DNA of 64,000 nucleotides from Pyrrhosoma nymphula (taxonomy: Eukaryota; Arthropoda; Insecta; Odonata; Coenagrionidae), in contig OY754329.1 in the NCBI GenBank assembly GCA_963573305.1, positions 46,644,417-46,708,416 on the forward strand, read 5' to 3'. This document shows, piece by piece, positions 49,990 through 61,500 of this stretch; positions within the stretch are counted from its first letter, which is position 1; every line of letters starts with the position of its first letter. Under the pieces are notes generated by a model, which was not told where the DNA came from, did no database searches, and saw only the letters and a list, made by a program, of their open reading frames with translations. The translations under genes and the position numbers were made by a program.

Positions 49990-51195
49990 TTAATAACTAG
50001 CTGAATTACCCGGCTGTGCTCGGGATCAACTTCCTTCGTAACTCATCACATAAGAGGAGAATCGATTGTAAAAATGAGAAACTTCATTCTTTGGGGTATC
50101 TGATAAAATAAACTTAAACTCTCTATCTTGAGTGAAATTAGTATTAAAAAGTGAAAAAATAAACCACTGCTAAAAACCCAATGCTTAGTCTTCCTAATCA
50201 GCTAAACTAATCAAAATGAATTTTAAATGCGTTAAGGTGGGAACTATACTTCCAAGCCAACTCAAGTTAACGGTCGCCGCCTGTGGTCGCCTACTGGGGT
50301 GGTAGAATCCCAACGGGAAACTGTGAAGGCGGCACTGACAAAAATGGAGCGGGGAACTATTATCCTTGGGTGGGGATGGAAAAGGTCTACTCCGTTGTCA
50401 ATGCAGGCTTCAACGCTTAAAATTGCTATAGCCTTAATACAAAAACAGCATCAATGGTTGTTGACTTTTTGCGTATACGAAATATGATTCTTTGATTAAA
50501 GTGGGCTGAAAATCCTCATTTTGGAATCTAGCCTTCGCAACGTGCCCCGGAATATTACAAAAAAGTGTCGTAAAAACCTATGTTTTGCTATTTGTAAAAA
50601 ACACAACCACTTCATGATAATGTTTCTCACTTAAATCAACAAATGACTTTTCATCTACAGAAAACAAAAGTTGTAAGTTTCAAACTGTCTTGGCAAAGCC
50701 GTTACTGGGTTCGAGGGAAACGTCTGAAACGAGATTCTTAGCCCCAGTATAGAGTCACCTTAAAGACCAAAATCTGGTTGTCAAGGAAATGTGGTATTGT
50801 TGATTTCAGATAAAAATGTGCGTTTTTGCAGCTAAAAACGCGATTTTCGGACAAATAAGAATTGGAAAACATAATTGATTGAAAGAATTATAAATTTAAT
50901 TCTTTCAGCCTTTTGATTAAACAAATCCGAACCCTCTATCTTGAGCGGAAGTAGCTTTAAAAAGCAAAAAATGATACCACTGCACAACATCCATTACGTA
51001 GCGTACCAAAAGGCCGGCCTTTTAGGGGACCTTTTGGGACCCTGAGATCTTTTTAAAATAATATTTAATTTTTCTCCTGTCTTGAAGTATTCATCTGCAA
51101 AATTTCAGCATGATCAGAGTAAAACTGTAGACTTGAATAAAAACCAAACAGCTAGAGAAACGACAAGCAGACAAACATTCTTCTTTATATACGCA
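49990..51195 (+). mobile_element. Interspersed repeat, probably LINE-derived
   Basis: Begins ACTAGCTGAATTACCCGGCT and ends in ACAAGCAGACAAACATTCTT followed by TA-rich sequence. This start-and-end pair recurs widely in animal genomes at RTE/Proto2-type LINE 3' regions (from memory). It has an internal duplication: CTCTATCTTGAG and nearby blocks occur at about 50115 and 50935. No ORF survives. Confidence 0.5.
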
Positions 51196-51199
51196 TATA

Positions 51200-53160
51200 G
51201 ACACATAGGTTATGCCGACACCGGGTTTATAGAACCCAGTAACCCACCCTTTCTCCATTTCTCAAAACAGTCATCTCTTACAAACCAATCCTTTATGGTG
51301 CAAATGACCTCAATTGTCGATTGGTTTTCGTAATAAACAACCAGTAGGAAGACAGGGGAGTGTGTCGGAGATAGTGATGACGAGTAAGTGGGATGAGGAA
51401 AGGGAGTTTTTTCGCGCACTACTATCGGAATTCTACGCGTAAACCTTTCTCTTTTCGGCAAGGTTCAATGCGCCAAAGAGATAATATTATTATTTTTCTC
51501 CTTTTCCCGTGATATATTTTATATAGTTGTCTTTTTCCTGACTGAGGTGTTATTGGCTAAAATTTACAAAAAACGGAAACTAGTGAGAAACTCAATGCCC
51601 AAAGGATTCCCTCGAAACCTCTTCCATGTACGAATTTTTTATGAAAGTTGGCTGCTACCACTTCTGTATCCTATGGATTTTTTGCCAAGTAGTTGTGACT
51701 TACCGAGCATTAAATATCGCATTTCACCTGGGTATTTAGTGAGATATCTAAAGAATCATATGCGAAAACTGGCATCGTCAGCTGGAGTAAGCCGTAGATG
51801 GCACCGACTGTGATGGTGGACTAGGATTCATGAATCAGAAGGATGTCTATGTCTTTTCTAAGCACCTAGGATTATTAAGCGAAGGTATAAACGTGACTCA
51901 GAGCTATAATTCTAGACAATTAATTCAATTCAAGACATAAGACTAAAAGTAACGAAGTCAACAGTACAAAGTCGACATGTAATTAAGCGTGAATTACACA
52001 GACACGTTAATTCACTTGGAATTACGAAACAAGGAGAAATGGTACCTACAATGTTTAATATATTACCTGTTATACTCATACATTTATTAGCAATAATGGA
52101 GTAAAAGTTACTATTTAAAAACATTTATTAACCCGAGAAAACTATTAATTTCTGAATGGAGGCCAATCGATGTTTGGTTTGCGCAAAATAGGCAGACACC
52201 TGCTGGTAAGTCCCCGACTTAGCAGGATCTGTGTATTTATTTAACCTTTCATGTAATAATTGTTTATATATGCACAAATCACCTTTAATATACTTTAAAT
52301 GCTCAGAATTTAAGGTATATTTTATTATTAATATGCTTTCAAAAATTTCTGCTTGCCTTGGCTTTTCTTTAAATTTTAGAAAGTTTTGTGAATTTATTGT
52401 AAAAATCTACGATACAGGCGAGGAATATAAATTAACTATTTTACTTACAAAACTAGATGAAATAATAGATTTCCAAAGAAAGACATTTACAACGGTTGGT
52501 ACATTGTATTCAGGGTTGTTAAAAGTAAAGAAAGACACACAGCTACCACCCATTTACCCGCATTGACAGTTTTTTTTGGAAATCGATACTTTTAGTCGCA
52601 AAATTGTCCACCGTCTATTGAGGGCAGTACTCATAGCTGTCTTCGCCTCCTGTCATTGTGACTTGAGTGGGCGTCTGCCGATTGACTTTGGTTTGAGAGG
52701 AGGACAGGGTAAGGCGTCAGAGAAATAGGGGTAGTAAGTGAGTGGAAAGAGGCAGGGTCTGAAAAGGTCATTAGCGAACCCTTTTCGGGACTCCTAATGA
52801 ACACTCCTTTCGGCAGACTTCTGTGTGCCTAAAAGGTTATTTTAATTTTGTTTTCCGTTCCCTCGCTCAACTTCAAATTTACTTTATTTTATAAATTTGG
52901 GTATTGAAGGTAAGGAACTATGGACTGCAATTTTAAAAGATGCTGATAAACTTGAAAAACTTCTGTGAATACCGAAAACCTTTGATATATCCGCCTGAAA
53001 GATAAAAGTAGCACTGTGGATTGACTGATATTTTACTGCCTATATTAAATTGTCAACAGGTAAATGAAGCCTACCAATATAAATAGAGGGATATTTGAAT
53101 AAAATTCAGGTATAACGTTGCCTTACGTTGTAAAAAAGTGATAGAACCACAGTCGAACTA
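51200..53160. other. No recognisable gene
   Basis: AT-rich. The open frame 52231-52566 plus (111 codons) has no recognised motif and is probably chance. Confidence 0.4.
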
Positions 53161-53168
53161 ATACTCAC

Positions 53169-53213
53169 CGACGCGAAATAACCACTTACCTTTTTAAAGC
53201 TAGCTATAGACAT
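53169..53213 (-). other. Weak candidate upstream exon of the membrane-protein gene
   Basis: Minus-strand ATG followed by 15 codons (MSIASFKKVSGYFAS), then a strong phase-0 donor GTGAGTAT; another donor GTAAGT lies inside. Joined to exon A this would give a continuous hydrophobic stretch. It is short, 15 kb away and beside a repeat, so chance is quite possible. Confidence 0.15.
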
Positions 53214-53234
53214 TTTAATGAGAAAAAAGAAAAT

Positions 53235-53470
53235 AGTATGTGTATTTATCCACACTCTTTTATTATACCGAACTATATTTCAACGGGTAACCTTAACGTT
53301 ATAAGTAACTTGTGACCATTATTTTTTCCTGTAAAATGGCGGTTACTCGTTGTAAACCTGGGTCTGCGCACAAATAAAATAGTGTGAATGAATGCAAGTA
53401 TAATTTTTCTTTTCCCAAACAAATTGGTTTCCACAAAGTTAAGCCTAATAATTTTTGTTTCATTAGTTAC
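53235..53470 (+). mobile_element. Penelope-like terminal fragment, copy 1
   Basis: Contains GGCGGTTACTCGTTGTAAAC, then CAAATAAAATAGTGTGAA and TTTCCACAAAGTTAAGCC, matching in order 56535-56640. An inverted partner (CACACTCTTTTATTA and CAACGGGTAACC) lies at 53265-53310, so the fragment is partly fold-back. Confidence 0.45.
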
Positions 53471-53479
53471 AGATAGTCT

Positions 53480-56400
53480 TTCTGAACTTGAGTAACCACA
53501 GATTTGAGTAAATATTCATTGAAATAGCACCAGTTGAATAACAAGCACCTCTAAGACTCGGCATCTTAGAGATGGGATTTCCAATTATTTTCACAGCCAT
53601 ATCACATTTATCAAACAGCCGTAGGCACTTTGGCTATGGAAGCAAGCAGGAAGGGGCGTTATTTTCATAGTAATGAGAAGTGACGAGTGGGAAATGATAA
53701 GAATGGCGAGCTTTATTTCTAACTCTATAATAATAAAGAGGTCATTAGACGCTAGGATTAAATGAAATATTTTTCCAATGAAGTATGTTTAGTTACAGAC
53801 TCATTTATACTTGTATTCATGAATTCGCAAATTTATTGATGAAAACAATATATTTTTCAGTAATAAAATGAAAATGAAGCTATGCGTATCGAGATAAAAC
53901 CCTCAAGGCTATACAAGAGCGAATCTCATTTCTTAAATGTGTCGAATATCCTTATAATGATTGGGTGATATCACTCACGATACTTTAAGGCATCTTTTTC
54001 GAACACAAAAAGCAGGGGATTAATAGCGGCTTGAGGTGGGAGAAGATGTTTCCCTCTTGTTTCTGAGCACATCAAAGGAGCGTTTCACCACGCTTCCGCG
54101 AATCAAGGTCTGCGTGGGAGGCTTGAGTCAGCAACTCATCCGATGTCCTTGACCCAAGGCTTAGACGAAATGGGGTGAATGAAGGTGGATGCTCAGAATA
54201 TTATGCAAAGTAATTAATGAGGACTCGTTCCCAGAAATACGTCTGCCAAAATATGAAGGGTTTTGGTGTTATTTAGGTCATTAAGGTCACAGTAAATTAT
54301 TTCGCCAAATTATTTTCAAAAAATTGTTTTGACAAAAATTATTTTGAAACAAATTGGCTGGAGTAATGAATGGAGATAAAAACTCTGTACTTTTTAGGAT
54401 TCCTTGGAAATACTTTTATCAAGTTACAAATGTTTATCGGTCCTCCTTATTTTACTTCTACTTATTCAAGATGAAATAGTGGACAGAAGTTTAGCCGCAG
54501 GGGTATAACGGATCGTGATAGGAAGACGCGGAACAGACGCAGTCAGAAGACATGGAAGGAAGACGTGGAATAGACCCTCTCTTACAACTAACGGTAATAA
54601 TACTTAGTTCACCACTCATCCCTTTCCAAATAATACAATGACAGTACGATAAACAATGAAACGCTAGCGAAAGTGAGTTGATATGGTCTGGAAGAGATGG
54701 GGGTTAATTAAAACAAATGCCAGTGTATAGGTAATTTATCGAAGCCATTGAATGGATATTTTTGACAAACTAAAATATTTATCTAATATATTAGGGTTCC
54801 AAGTGATTGAAAGTAACAATATGAAATCAAGCTAGCTTTTCCGTTTGCTATGAATATTTTTTGACGAAATTATTGACAAAAATTAGGCTGGTCTCTTCTA
54901 TAGAGAAAAAAATATTTCCCATTTAAGATTCCTTGAAAATACTTTAATATTCATTTACAATAGGCTGTCGGTTGTGCTTATCTGAACAATCCATTATTGC
55001 AAGAAAGATTAGTGCCTGATAAAGAATCTTAAATTTAGCATTTGGATTTTTTAGTGAATTTTAGCTACAAAATTTCAAAAAAGGCCTACAACCTAGAGGC
55101 ATTTCCAGTAGAAGAGCACTTTACGAGGCTTTATCGCTATGGAGTCCCAAAATCCTAGGGTGACCTCACTTCGTAAGTGTATGGCTATGTGGAAACTATT
55201 GTGGAATGGATATGAAAGCGTCTTAGTCGAGTGGGTAGTGGGGGAGTATACAAGACATTACGGCTGTCATTATACATATTGTTAAAAAGTAGTAGTTTCC
55301 ACCTCCAGCCTAGATAGACGGGGTATGATGTCATAGTTGCAAAAGGCTGTTGTATTGCATACGAATTATGAGATCTGGAGAGAGCTATATTAGCACGAAA
55401 CTGTTGAATTTGACTAGGAAAATTTCATGCACTCTAGCAATACTACGGGCATTGATAATATCAGTAAACGTATTTTTGCTGTTTCTTGAAGACGCTTCGT
55501 ATTAACCAAGGAGGTTAAATTGAATTGGAGGATGCTTGGATCATGGACGGTAATAGGCTGATGTGAAGCTAGAACATAGGTGAATGGGAAGGATTTTGTG
55601 CAAGCGTGGCCTACCTGACACACTACATCGAATTTCTTGTTAATTTTAACTTTGATTTGATGACAATCAAACGCGACCACGGAGACGTTAGCTGAAGTAG
55701 TACCTAATCGGTGCTGACTATGAAAGACGGAATTGGCTTCAAGAGTAAAGTAGAATGTCACCTCCTATTTTTTACTGTTTTCCGAGGTATTTACTACGGT
55801 GAGGAAATATTTTTCATGTATCATATAATGGCTTTCGAGGGGCAGTGATGTCTATTGCAACAAATTTCCTCAAGCCAATCGCGAGTTCAGGTGCTAAAGA
55901 AGATTTTCCATTCAAGTTTTCGAATTAAAGAGACTCCGGTGCGTCACAGGTTTCATTCAACCGCATCCCGTATTTTGGTTTGCGTGTCTCGAGGCCGTGT
56001 TATTCTGTGCCTCCCGTCGTCACCACCTCGCGCAATTTTCTCTTTCCGATGAAAGCAAAGGGGGATGGGGAGGTGGAAAGGGGACATTGCGTGGGGTTTC
56101 ATGTTTCCTAGAGGCATCTGGAGACAGGTGTGCGATTACGGATTCAAGACACTTTCGCTTTTAGCGAATAAACCAAAAGATGAGGGAAAGCTGAAATCTT
56201 AGAAACACAGAATCATTGTGAGTGGATCAGACAGACAAAAATACAGGGAGATAAATTATTATGCTAGTTTATGTGACATCCAATGGTATCAAAGAGAACA
56301 ATTGGGCTTAATGTGAAAGCACTCTTTGTCTAAGAATGGTAACGCGAAAAATTGATCATGCTGCGCTAGCAATTCCTGAAGGAAAGGCGATTAAGGATTA

Positions 56401-56480
56401 TTATTTATTCTTGACTCATCTTCATTTTTAATTATAGGTTCTGCAAGAATAATGTACAAAAAGATTGAGTATAAATAATT
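53480..56480. other. No recognisable gene
   Basis: AT-rich; the only longer frame (55414-55761 minus, 115 codons) shows no recognised domain and no splice context. Confidence 0.4.
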
Positions 56481-56489
56481 TTATTTTAT

Positions 56490-56660
56490 GAAAAATAGAA
56501 GAAACTTCAAGGTAACTTCAACTTCAATGACGGTTACCCGTTGAAACCTGTGTCAGTATTGTAAATAAAAGTGTGGATTAATACTATTTGAAGTTTCTTT
56601 ATTCTTTCATAATGAAAAAGTTCCACAAAGTTGATCCGGGAGTTATTTGTTTAATTTTAT
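56490..56660 (+). mobile_element. Penelope-like terminal fragment, copy 2
   Basis: GACGGTTACCCGTTGAAACC, then TGTAAATAAAAGTGTGGATT and GTTCCACAAAGTTGATCC parallel copy 1. The pattern of a CGTTGAAACC-type motif followed by AATAAAAGTGTGGA is typical of Penelope-like element ends. Inverted GAAACTTCAA arms at about 56500 and 56590 flank it. Confidence 0.5.
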
Positions 56661-56711
56661 TTTCTTGAGTGAAGAAAAATGAAGAAGTGAGGGTAAGACT
56701 CTTCTGATTAA

Positions 56712-57249
56712 GTCTACGGCCACACGTGCGTTTTTTCACGCATACATTCAGCGTGAAAGCACGCTACAAATATGAGTACAGTAACCTCGCAGTAACCTCA
56801 AAGTTACTGCGAGTTTCTCTTCTGCCCTTATACTATCCCGCATCTCAGTGCCTTGTTTTGAGATCTTAAACTATCACCTTCGATAACAGTTTTTCAAATG
56901 AAGAGATGGACATCCTATAGTTCTCGAAAAACATATCTGGATATTTCTTGAGGGTACCATGTAAAAGCACAAATTTCCTCTTCGTTAACCTGTCACCTAC
57001 AATTGGATGAATCCAGTATTGTCTCTTGGATCGACAACGAGCAACTAACGACGCGCGTATAGCGTTTACAGCATTTTTATTTAAACTGTTCATGTTTGCT
57101 GTAACCTACGTTCACTAGCAACGATCAGGGAAGATTCCACGCATTCCAAGTATTCCACGCGCCGTGTGGCCGGCCCCCCGGCGGGATTTCAAGCAGCGAG
57201 AAAACAAGCTACTTTTACCCCGTGAAAAAACGCATGTGTGGCCGTACCG
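56712..57249 (-). mobile_element. 538-bp PIF/Harbinger-type element
   Basis: Terminal inverted repeats of 29 bp (56712-56740 and 57221-57249) agree at 25 positions, with shared core TACGGCCACAC and TGCGTTTTTTCACG. Both flanks carry TAA (56709-56711, 57250-57252), matching the TWA target duplication of PIF/Harbinger elements. Inside is an N-terminal transposase piece, so this is an internally deleted, nonautonomous copy. Confidence 0.82.
56866..57093 (-). pseudogene. HARBI1-like transposase N-terminal remnant
   Basis: 75 codons ending at a stop, with RQYWIHPIVGDRLTKRKF, then LLHGTLKKYPDMFFENYRMS and SSFEKLLSKV. The order W-x-H-P, F-x-x-L, P-x-x-F-F-x-x-Y-R-M-S, F-x-x-L-L is the start of Harbinger/HARBI1-type nucleases. 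The catalytic DDE region is missing, so it encodes no active enzyme. Confidence 0.8.
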
Positions 57250-57252
57250 TAA

Positions 57253-58470
57253 GAACGGAAGAAAGCGAGAAACATCCGAAGCGCTGGTTTGGGCCAGCTT
57301 TACCTTACGCTGCGCGTTCCTCTGAAATTTCCCAGTATGTCGTTGTAGCTGTAGAAAACTGTTTCGTGAAGCGTTCTCCAACCTTTCTAAACCATACTTT
57401 TAGCCAGGAGTTATGTGCTTCAAAACGTCGCGCTCTAAGCTCGGGGGTACCTAGGCGCGTAACGATCGTTTTGAATGCGGGTGACGATTACTAAGTTACA
57501 AACAAAGCACGCTGAAAAAGTAAATGAGAGGAGACATGGATGGATAGAAGGCTGTAATAATACCCTTCGGACGTGATAAGTGACAATCTTTCGGAAGTCT
57601 GTTCCCTTGTCGCAACAAATTCACTTCAGCCAACAGTAAGTTTCAGTTGTATGCCGACGCCTTGAGGACGGGTCTCCTTCCTTCCTCCCGAAGCTTCAAC
57701 TCTCCTCTCGAACCCTTTTCAAGGGACATCCCGCGTGGCCATTCTGTCGTCCCCTCTCTCATCCGTAATTCCGAGCCCTGTCCGTAGCCCTTTCTCTCCT
57801 TTCTTTCACCCTTCCGACGTGATTGATTCACTTTTCCCCTGACTCTCCCTGCCACCCACGTCCTGCCACTCCTGCCACCGTACCCCTGTCAATGAATCGT
57901 ACCCTTATCTTTATCTCTAGCCTCACTTCACTTGTCGACCGTCGTTGCTGACCTCTTTCCACGTTCACCATTCTCTGACACCAAATAATGTGAATTGCCC
58001 TTCCGTACAATTCTGATTCGTCACCTCTTCCTCTACCCTCATCCCTATGACTCTAATTCAACCATTTTGGATTCCAGCAAGTCACCTTATTGAGCACTCT
58101 TTCAGTCTCGCTATCAGCCGCAGAAATTTCTCTGGAGAAGAGGAAATAGTCAGGAAGCAAAAGTCCGATTTGAAGAAATTTATGACAGCATAGGCCTTAG
58201 ACTAGATTTGACTTTTGACTTCGTAGTTGTACCCTGCAAAATTAATATACCAAACCACCACGAGAGGTTACAGATTTCCATTAACAGCAGGGAATAATTA
58301 AATATGCCCTCTCAAGGAGGACTCTTTCAATGGTTTTCGTATTGTTTCTTTAAGCTCAAGATCGCCTATTTGTTTTCGCTCACTGTCATTGTTCCTCCGA
58401 GTCCTCTATTAGTGCCCCTTGATGCTAATTTTCTACTTTCAGGGCTTGCTCTTCTCCTGCTTTTCTCCTT
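57253..58470. other. No recognisable gene
   Basis: 57640-58010 is C/T-rich on the plus strand and opens spurious minus-strand Arg/Gly/Glu frames; no domain or splice structure was recognised. Confidence 0.4.
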
Positions 58471-58479
58471 GCATTTTCT

Positions 58480-58555
58480 CCTCGGGTTCGAGTCCCGCCT
58501 GGGTGGATTTTCCCTATCCAGGGCATGGTTGTGTGTGTTGTCCAAATATATTAAA
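58480..58555 (+). mobile_element. SINE fragment with B box
   Basis: CTCGGGTTCGAGTCCCGCC is a good B box/T-arm, followed by TTTTCCCTATCCAGGGCATG and GTTGTGTGTGTTGTCC, a 3' body seen in many arthropod tRNA-derived SINEs. The A-box half is not recognisable. Confidence 0.5.
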
Positions 58556-58559
58556 TAGG

Positions 58560-61500
58560 TAGTAATTGGCGAAAGGTGTTAGCTATAGAGAAATTATTAT
58601 TGTTTCATTTCATTACTCTTTCTCTTTGATGTCTCATTTCTCCTTTCATTCAATTTCTTTATTCAATTTCATTATTTTCTTATGTTACCACATATATGTG
58701 TTATCCTTGAAACATTTTAGAAAATTGCCCCATGACAATTTTTTGTGGGTAACTTCGCACCATTAATTGGGAAACGTGGTGGTGCACATATACCATGAAG
58801 TGAAATTATATTACTCAGATGGCTTCAGATGTTTATATCAAGGATTGAAAAGGCTTGTTCCGACGGTTCTATTGTAAAATAATGCCAGATAAAATACGGG
58901 GTTTCTATTACAGCCAATCGTACTAGGCTGTAGTAATTAAGAGTTAAGAGGTGGAACTAAGGTTTAGCGCCAGTTGGTAACCATGCGTAAAAGCACTGAA
59001 ATAAAAAACGTGAATAGGATTTCATCTTATTCATTTCCCTCTTCTCGAAAAGGTAGGACAATTTCGAGCATAAAGTGAGTAGGTAAACTGAGAAATACAA
59101 TTAGAAAGCATATATTACAGAACGCAGTTTTAGTGATTTATTTTGAAATTGTAATATTCCTTGAATTCCTTGACAAAATATTCATGACATGAATTTTGGC
59201 AAAGAAAGTGCAAGAAAGGTAAATATGATTGGATGGAAAATTGTCACGCTAAGTACTTAAGTTAGAAATGAGTCATAAAGAATATCGCATTGATAGGATT
59301 AATAAAATCAGTCGTCGTTAAAATATTCATATCATTTGATCTTATTTTAAAACGGCGTATTACCGAATCAATATGTGAAAGCTGAACTGAATTTCTCCTT
59401 TTTTACATATCTCTTTGAAAAATAATGTATAAGTGGTCACTTTAAAAATAAATTATTAAGACATCGAATTATGCATCATGAGGATGGCGATGTCACTGAC
59501 GATATATCATTATATTCGTCTTTAGGTCAAACTTTTTATGAATTGTTTTTAACATACAATAACATCCGTGTGCCTGAATATAAAATTATTAACAGGAGTG
59601 TATGTCAGCTAACTGATTTAACATGTACTTGAAGCTCTTGATATTTTTCCTACTTCAAAAGCTTTTTGTAAATGTGACGACGTAGTGGCTACACCAATAC
59701 ACCTCAGTTTTTGGTTCGTAAATGAAGAGAAAAAGTGAATCCACTGTCTTCAACGAGACTTGTGAAAACAGCTCGTGTACATGTACATCTCCAGTAATAA
59801 GCAATTATTTCGTAGAAATGTACTCTTTCAATGTTCTTTTGAGCGACATTGTTTCAATGCTTAAATTAATTCGTAGATAATATGGGCTGAGATGGAGACG
59901 AAGGAGAGAAACAGAGAAGAGCAAACCTTCATTTTTTACAAGCTTGAACTAGGCTTGTGAAAACGTATGAGGAGGCAGAGCACGTGATAATCCCAACGTC
60001 GTCAATCCTACCTCTGGGCAGCTGTCTCACGTGGTAAGCTCAGACCCGCGCAATCATCTCAACCTCAATCAAGGAACGGCTTTGGCAGTGACCGCAGTCT
60101 CAGTTTCATCTTCCTTTCCCGCCTTCTCCCATAGATATCCTATTTTAAGGGTTCAATCAGTACTCTGCTTCCTCATTTCTTTGGGAGAGTGGAGACCAAT
60201 TAGTAACCTGCACCATTACTTCCCCCTTCCGCCGACCATTACGGTTTGCTCCCAAACATAATGACGTCATCCCCCCTCACATAACGTTGCTCCCTCATTG
60301 CTATGGGTGGAACTTCGGGGTGATCGTTACTGTGAAAAATATCTCCCTCTCTGACATTCGATTGAATTTGGAATTACCAGTTGTGCATTTATTTCTAAAA
60401 TGTATTTGATTTGTCCATTAGTAATTTTTCAAGTAGGACTACCAGCCTAAGAAAAAAAGAATTATTTTATTTTCACGAGTACGTCGTCACTGGTCAATCT
60501 GAGGAGACATTGAAAGTTGTAATTAATAGCATCCGCAGTTGTTTGAGAACACGATGAGAGAATGGATTTAAAAAGATAATATTAGTTTGAGCATGCCACT
60601 TGTGATTTAATCTAGTGTTATTTATCACATCAGTGCAACCTTAACAGCTACCATGTACTAACTCACGGATAGTTTCACTGAAATATTTACACCTGCATTT
60701 TTGGTGTAGTTTGAGTAAAAATTAGAATTATTCTAAACGTAAAAGTATGTTTGATTACCTGTCTCTTGGTCTTTCAGGAATAAAGTTATACTCTTAGCAA
60801 CAAAAAAGCTTGTTTGATTTAGTTTTGTTTCATTGAGCGTCCAACTACTCTGCCTTTCATAAAATGCTATGAAAGATTCAGATGGGAAGGGATTATACTC
60901 ATAATTTAGTATTAGTTGAGCACGAGACTAATGGAGTAATACGGTTGAATTTCCCACATCGTTGCCCCCTTAACTGTTACTGATACTGACGCACAGATCC
61001 ATCAATGAACTATTTTTCGTGAACCATTCCGGTATAAATTGAGAGAATATAAGTGGAGTTCTTCCATGTGCTTTTATCCTATGTTGGTTGCCTGTTTGTT
61101 GGTTTTGTAGTAAGATATTAATATTCATTTCGTACAAAAATGTTTGCTTGATTTCATATCTATATTTCATACACGTGCAGTTTCGTCAAATAAATCAGTC
61201 ATCTAACGTTTCTTTTACATTATAATGAAAAGTTTTAACTGTGAAAATATTATTGAGTTGATAATATTTTTTTTAATTTGACACACATGCCCAGTTAATT
61301 TTTTCGATAAAATGAGTTATATGTGATATTCACTGATATTGGTTTAAGTAAGCTCCATATCCTCGTGCCCAACAGAAATTCTTTCAGAATTTCACTGTTT
61401 ATGACAATGACGATGTAATATGTTGAAGGTTAGTGAAATACGTTTTAATGGTTTTCGATGGTGTTGAAAGAGGAGGGGCATGTTTCTTTGCCTCGTCTTT

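Noticed and set aside
57643..58010. Arg/Gly/Glu-rich minus-strand frames
   Set aside because: Low-complexity translation of a C/T-rich tract with no domain or splice structure.
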